Shown here piece after piece: positions 5,531-6,938 of a DNA stretch of 6,938 bases. Each line of letters opens with the position of its first letter. The stretch's first letter is position 1. The notes under the pieces are model-generated. The model was not told where the DNA came from, did not search any database, and saw nothing but the letters and a program-made list of their open reading frames with translations. This DNA is from an uncultured Eubacteriales bacterium (GTDB lineage Bacteria > Bacillota > Clostridia > Oscillospirales > CAG-272), in the NCBI GenBank assembly GCA_934432725.1, contig CAKRZE010000029.1, positions 1 through 6,938 of the forward strand, in the 5' to 3' direction. The position numbers and the translations under genes are program-made.

Positions 5531-5550
5531 CCCGGAAAGCGCCTTCCGGG
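5531..5550. other. Perfect 7-bp hairpin downstream of the phosphodiesterase gene
   Basis: CCCGGAA (5531-5537) pairs with TTCCGGG (5544-5550) around AGCGCC, about 50 bases past the stop at 5478. There is no T-run after it, so it is a weak terminator candidate. Confidence 0.4.
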
Positions 5551-5554
5551 GGAG

Positions 5555-6035
5555 AAAGCAGCGTCCTCCGAAGCTGCGGGCCGGCCGGCGAAAACAAATC
5601 GCCGCAAAAGCAGCATCTGCCGCAGTCCCGACCGTTGTCGGAATACCTCCGTCTGCGCTGCGGCAGCCCCCGCCGACAGGAGACTGTTCGGGAGCGGCAT
5701 GCCGTCCGCAAAGCGCTTTTTTCGGGCATCCGTCCGTGCAATGACAGAGCTGTCCGGCAAAAAGCAGGATTCTCCGCAGCGGCAGGCTGTCCGGCGGAAT
5801 ATGCGCCCTTGCGCTGCGGCAGTCCCGCCGGAGCATAGCGCTGTTCGGGAACAAAAAACCGCCCGGAGAGCGCTTTTTTCGGGCATCGTCCGTGCAATGA
5901 CAGAGCTGTCCGGCAAAGCAGGATTCTCCGCAGTGGAAGGCTGTCCGGCTGAATATGCGCCCCTGCGCTGCGGCAGTCCCGCCGGAGCATAGCGCTGTTC
6001 GGGAACAAAAAACCGCCCCGAGAGCGCTTTTTTAC
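5555..6035. repeat. Array of ~155-bp direct repeats with hairpins
   Basis: The box AGCGCTTTTTT recurs at 5712, 5869 and 6023 (spacing 157 and 154). The two units between are nearly identical, sharing GCAATGACAGAGCTGTCCGG and GAATATGCGCCC. A diverged unit precedes them from about 5555. The internal stem TCCGGCGG/CCGCCGGA (5790-5797 with 5825-5832) encloses a GCGC/GCGC hairpin; the diverged unit has the different pair TGTCGG/CCGACA (5636-5641 with 5673-5678). Period lengths are not multiples of three, so reading frames shift from unit to unit. The long open frames on both strands here are therefore not taken as genes. Confidence 0.85.
5853..5879. terminator. Bidirectional terminator-like hairpin within the 155-bp repeat
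   Basis: A6 (5853-5858) and CGC (5860-5862) face GCG (5870-5872) and T6 (5874-5879), with one C-C mismatch between. The same arrangement repeats at 6007-6033. A-run, G+C stem and T-run are symmetric, so either strand could use it. The G+C core is only 3 bp, which makes it weak. Confidence 0.35.
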
Positions 6036-6381
6036 GGGCAGAAAAGCCCCCTTCGCAGCCGAATGCGGCGGAGCCTTCGGCAAACGCCGCCGTCTTTTGC
6101 CGGGCAGGCGGAATACAGCCGGCAGTCCCCGCCGGGACACGGAGCTTCCGCACCGCGGCGTCCCTGTCTCATGCCGAAGCAGCCGGGCAGAGCATTCCCG
6201 CGCCGCACCTGTTTCCCCGCCGAAGGCATCTCTCTTCGCATATGCAAAGCCCCCTCCGCATACAATAGCACTGTCCCCGTGCAGACACCGGACAGACAAT
6301 AGGGTCAGCTTTGCAAAGGGCGCTGCCGTGCGCCTCCCGGCAGCCGGCTCCGTTCCGTCCGGACGTCCGTATTGACCCGGC
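6036..6381. other. G+C-rich spacer without a convincing gene
   Basis: No reading frame here has both a ribosome binding site and a recognisable protein. A stretch around 6107-6140 (GGCGGAATAC...CCCCGCCGGGAC) resembles a worn copy of the 155-bp repeat. I see no clear -35/-10 pair for the following gene. A TACAAT at about 6259-6264 is a possible -10 with no good -35 at proper spacing. Confidence 0.5.
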
Positions 6382-6390
6382 AGAAAGGAG
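6382..6390 (+). promoter_or_regulatory. Ribosome binding site of the FeoA-domain gene
   Basis: AGAAAGGAG is the strongest such site in the window. It lies 9 nt before a GTG and supports GTG at 6400 as the start. Confidence 0.8.
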
Positions 6391-6399
6391 CGCGCAGCC

Positions 6400-6720
6400 G
6401 TGACACTGAATCAGCTTCCGCCCGGAAAAACAGCGGTCATCCGACAGATCTCCGTTCCGCAGGCGCTCCGCTGCCGCCTTCTGGACCTCGGTATGGTGCC
6501 GGGCACGCGGGTGAAGGTCCGCAAATACGCGCCGTTCGGCGACCCGATTGAGCTTTCGCTGCGCGGTTATACGCTTGTCATCCGCAGGGAGGCGGCGGAA
6601 AGGATCACAATCCGTCCGCTGTCCGGCTCCGGTCAGGAAAGCGCGGTGCATGCGGCTCCGAGGTCCGCTCCGGAGGGGACGGCGCGGTGCAGGCTTGCGG
6701 TTCTGCTCATCCGGTCCTGA
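6400..6720 (+). CDS. feoA: FeoA-domain protein (ferrous iron transport accessory), GTG start
   Basis: 106 residues. Residues 1 to about 74 form an SH3-like FeoA domain, with the family pattern LRCRLLDLGMVPGTRVKV (23-40), APFGDPIELSLRGY (44-57) and VIRREAAERITI (60-71). FeoA proteins are small cytosolic partners of the FeoB ferrous iron permease and usually end soon after this last strand. Here about 30 further residues follow, rich in Ala, Arg, Ser and Gly and without family resemblance, possibly a read-on into drifting sequence. No FeoB start is seen in the 218 bases downstream, which are repeats. It could be a stand-alone FeoA-like protein, or feoB may lie past the repeat array. The strong AGAAAGGAG site decides the GTG start. 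Confidence 0.87.
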   Translation: MTLNQLPPGKTAVIRQISVPQALRCRLLDLGMVPGTRVKVRKYAPFGDPIELSLRGYTLVIRREAAERITIRPLSGSGQESAVHAAPRSAPEGTARCRLAVLLIRS

Positions 6721-6757
6721 AGCCGGTCCCGGGCAGCGCGCAGCGGACACGCCTGCA

Positions 6758-6938
6758 TGTCCCTCTGTCCTCTAGGCGCGCCGCTGTGCAAAAAAGAAAG
6801 CAGGAAAATTTCCCGCTGTCCCCAAGGCGCACCGCTGCGCAAAAAAGAAAGCAGGAAAATGTCCCGCTGTCCCCAAGGCGCACCGCTGCGCAAAAAAGAA
6901 AGCAGGAAAATGTCCCGCTGTCCCCAAGGCGCACCGCT
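6758..6938. repeat. 51-bp tandem repeat array, running off the window
   Basis: GAAAGCAGG recurs at 6796, 6847 and 6898, an exact 51-bp period. A diverged first unit starts near 6758, and the array continues past the edge. Each unit holds GCGCA-CCGC-TGCGC followed by six A; the first unit has the variant GCGCG-CCGC-TGTGC, which still pairs through G-T wobbles. The period is a multiple of three and has no stops in several frames. On the minus strand it could therefore encode 17-residue repeats (AVRLGDSGTFSCFLFCA), but no ribosome binding site or start is in view. Confidence 0.9.

Noticed and set aside
5275..6299. Long minus-strand frames with repeated peptides over the 155-bp array
   Set aside because: Repeat periods of 157 and 154 shift the frame between units, so the same peptide appears in different frames. 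Part also lies opposite the phosphodiesterase gene. There is no start signal.

Overview
The window looks like a piece of a G+C-rich Gram-positive Clostridia-type genome, possibly a gut Oscillospirales or Christensenellales relative. That placement is an inference. It rests on AGAAAGG-type ribosome binding sites, a lipoprotein signal, single-pass envelope proteins, a phosphodiester glycosidase family common in Clostridia, and a FeoA-like protein. No rRNA or marker gene is present to fix the taxon.

Layout. Bases 1-396 are repeats with no gene. Bases 397-3182 hold a translationally coupled two-gene operon: a membrane-anchored phosphodiester glycosidase (NAGPA/DUF2233 fold) and a 567-residue membrane-anchored protein of unknown function with an internal duplication. 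Bases 3183-4374 are almost entirely repeats: an 11-bp tandem array, three copies of a two-hairpin element, palindrome/stem-loop pairs, and a three-unit array of about 147 bp. Bases 4375-5478 encode a lipoprotein glycerophosphodiester phosphodiesterase-like enzyme. Bases 5479-6399 hold a second, unrelated repeat family (about 155 bp per unit) followed by a G+C-rich stretch without a convincing gene. Bases 6400-6720 encode a FeoA-domain protein. The window ends in a third family, a 51-bp tandem array that runs off the edge.

Gene theme. The first and third proteins both act, by family, on phosphodiester-linked substrates outside the membrane (sugar-phosphate and glycerol-phosphate diesters). The second protein is exported in the same operon as the first. 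A role in trimming or remodelling envelope glycopolymers or lipid head groups is a reasonable inference, but not shown. FeoA belongs to ferrous iron uptake and looks unrelated.

The most unusual content is the repeat DNA. The repeats around the two-gene operon form a nested mirror-image arrangement. Several families keep their base pairing while their sequence changes: in one stem-loop two base pairs change together, and in the two-hairpin element three different stem sequences sit inside conserved flanks. One element folds on paper into a three-way junction, with inner stems identical between copies while the loops vary. This suggests selection on folded RNA or DNA rather than on protein; no mobility gene is present to explain it.
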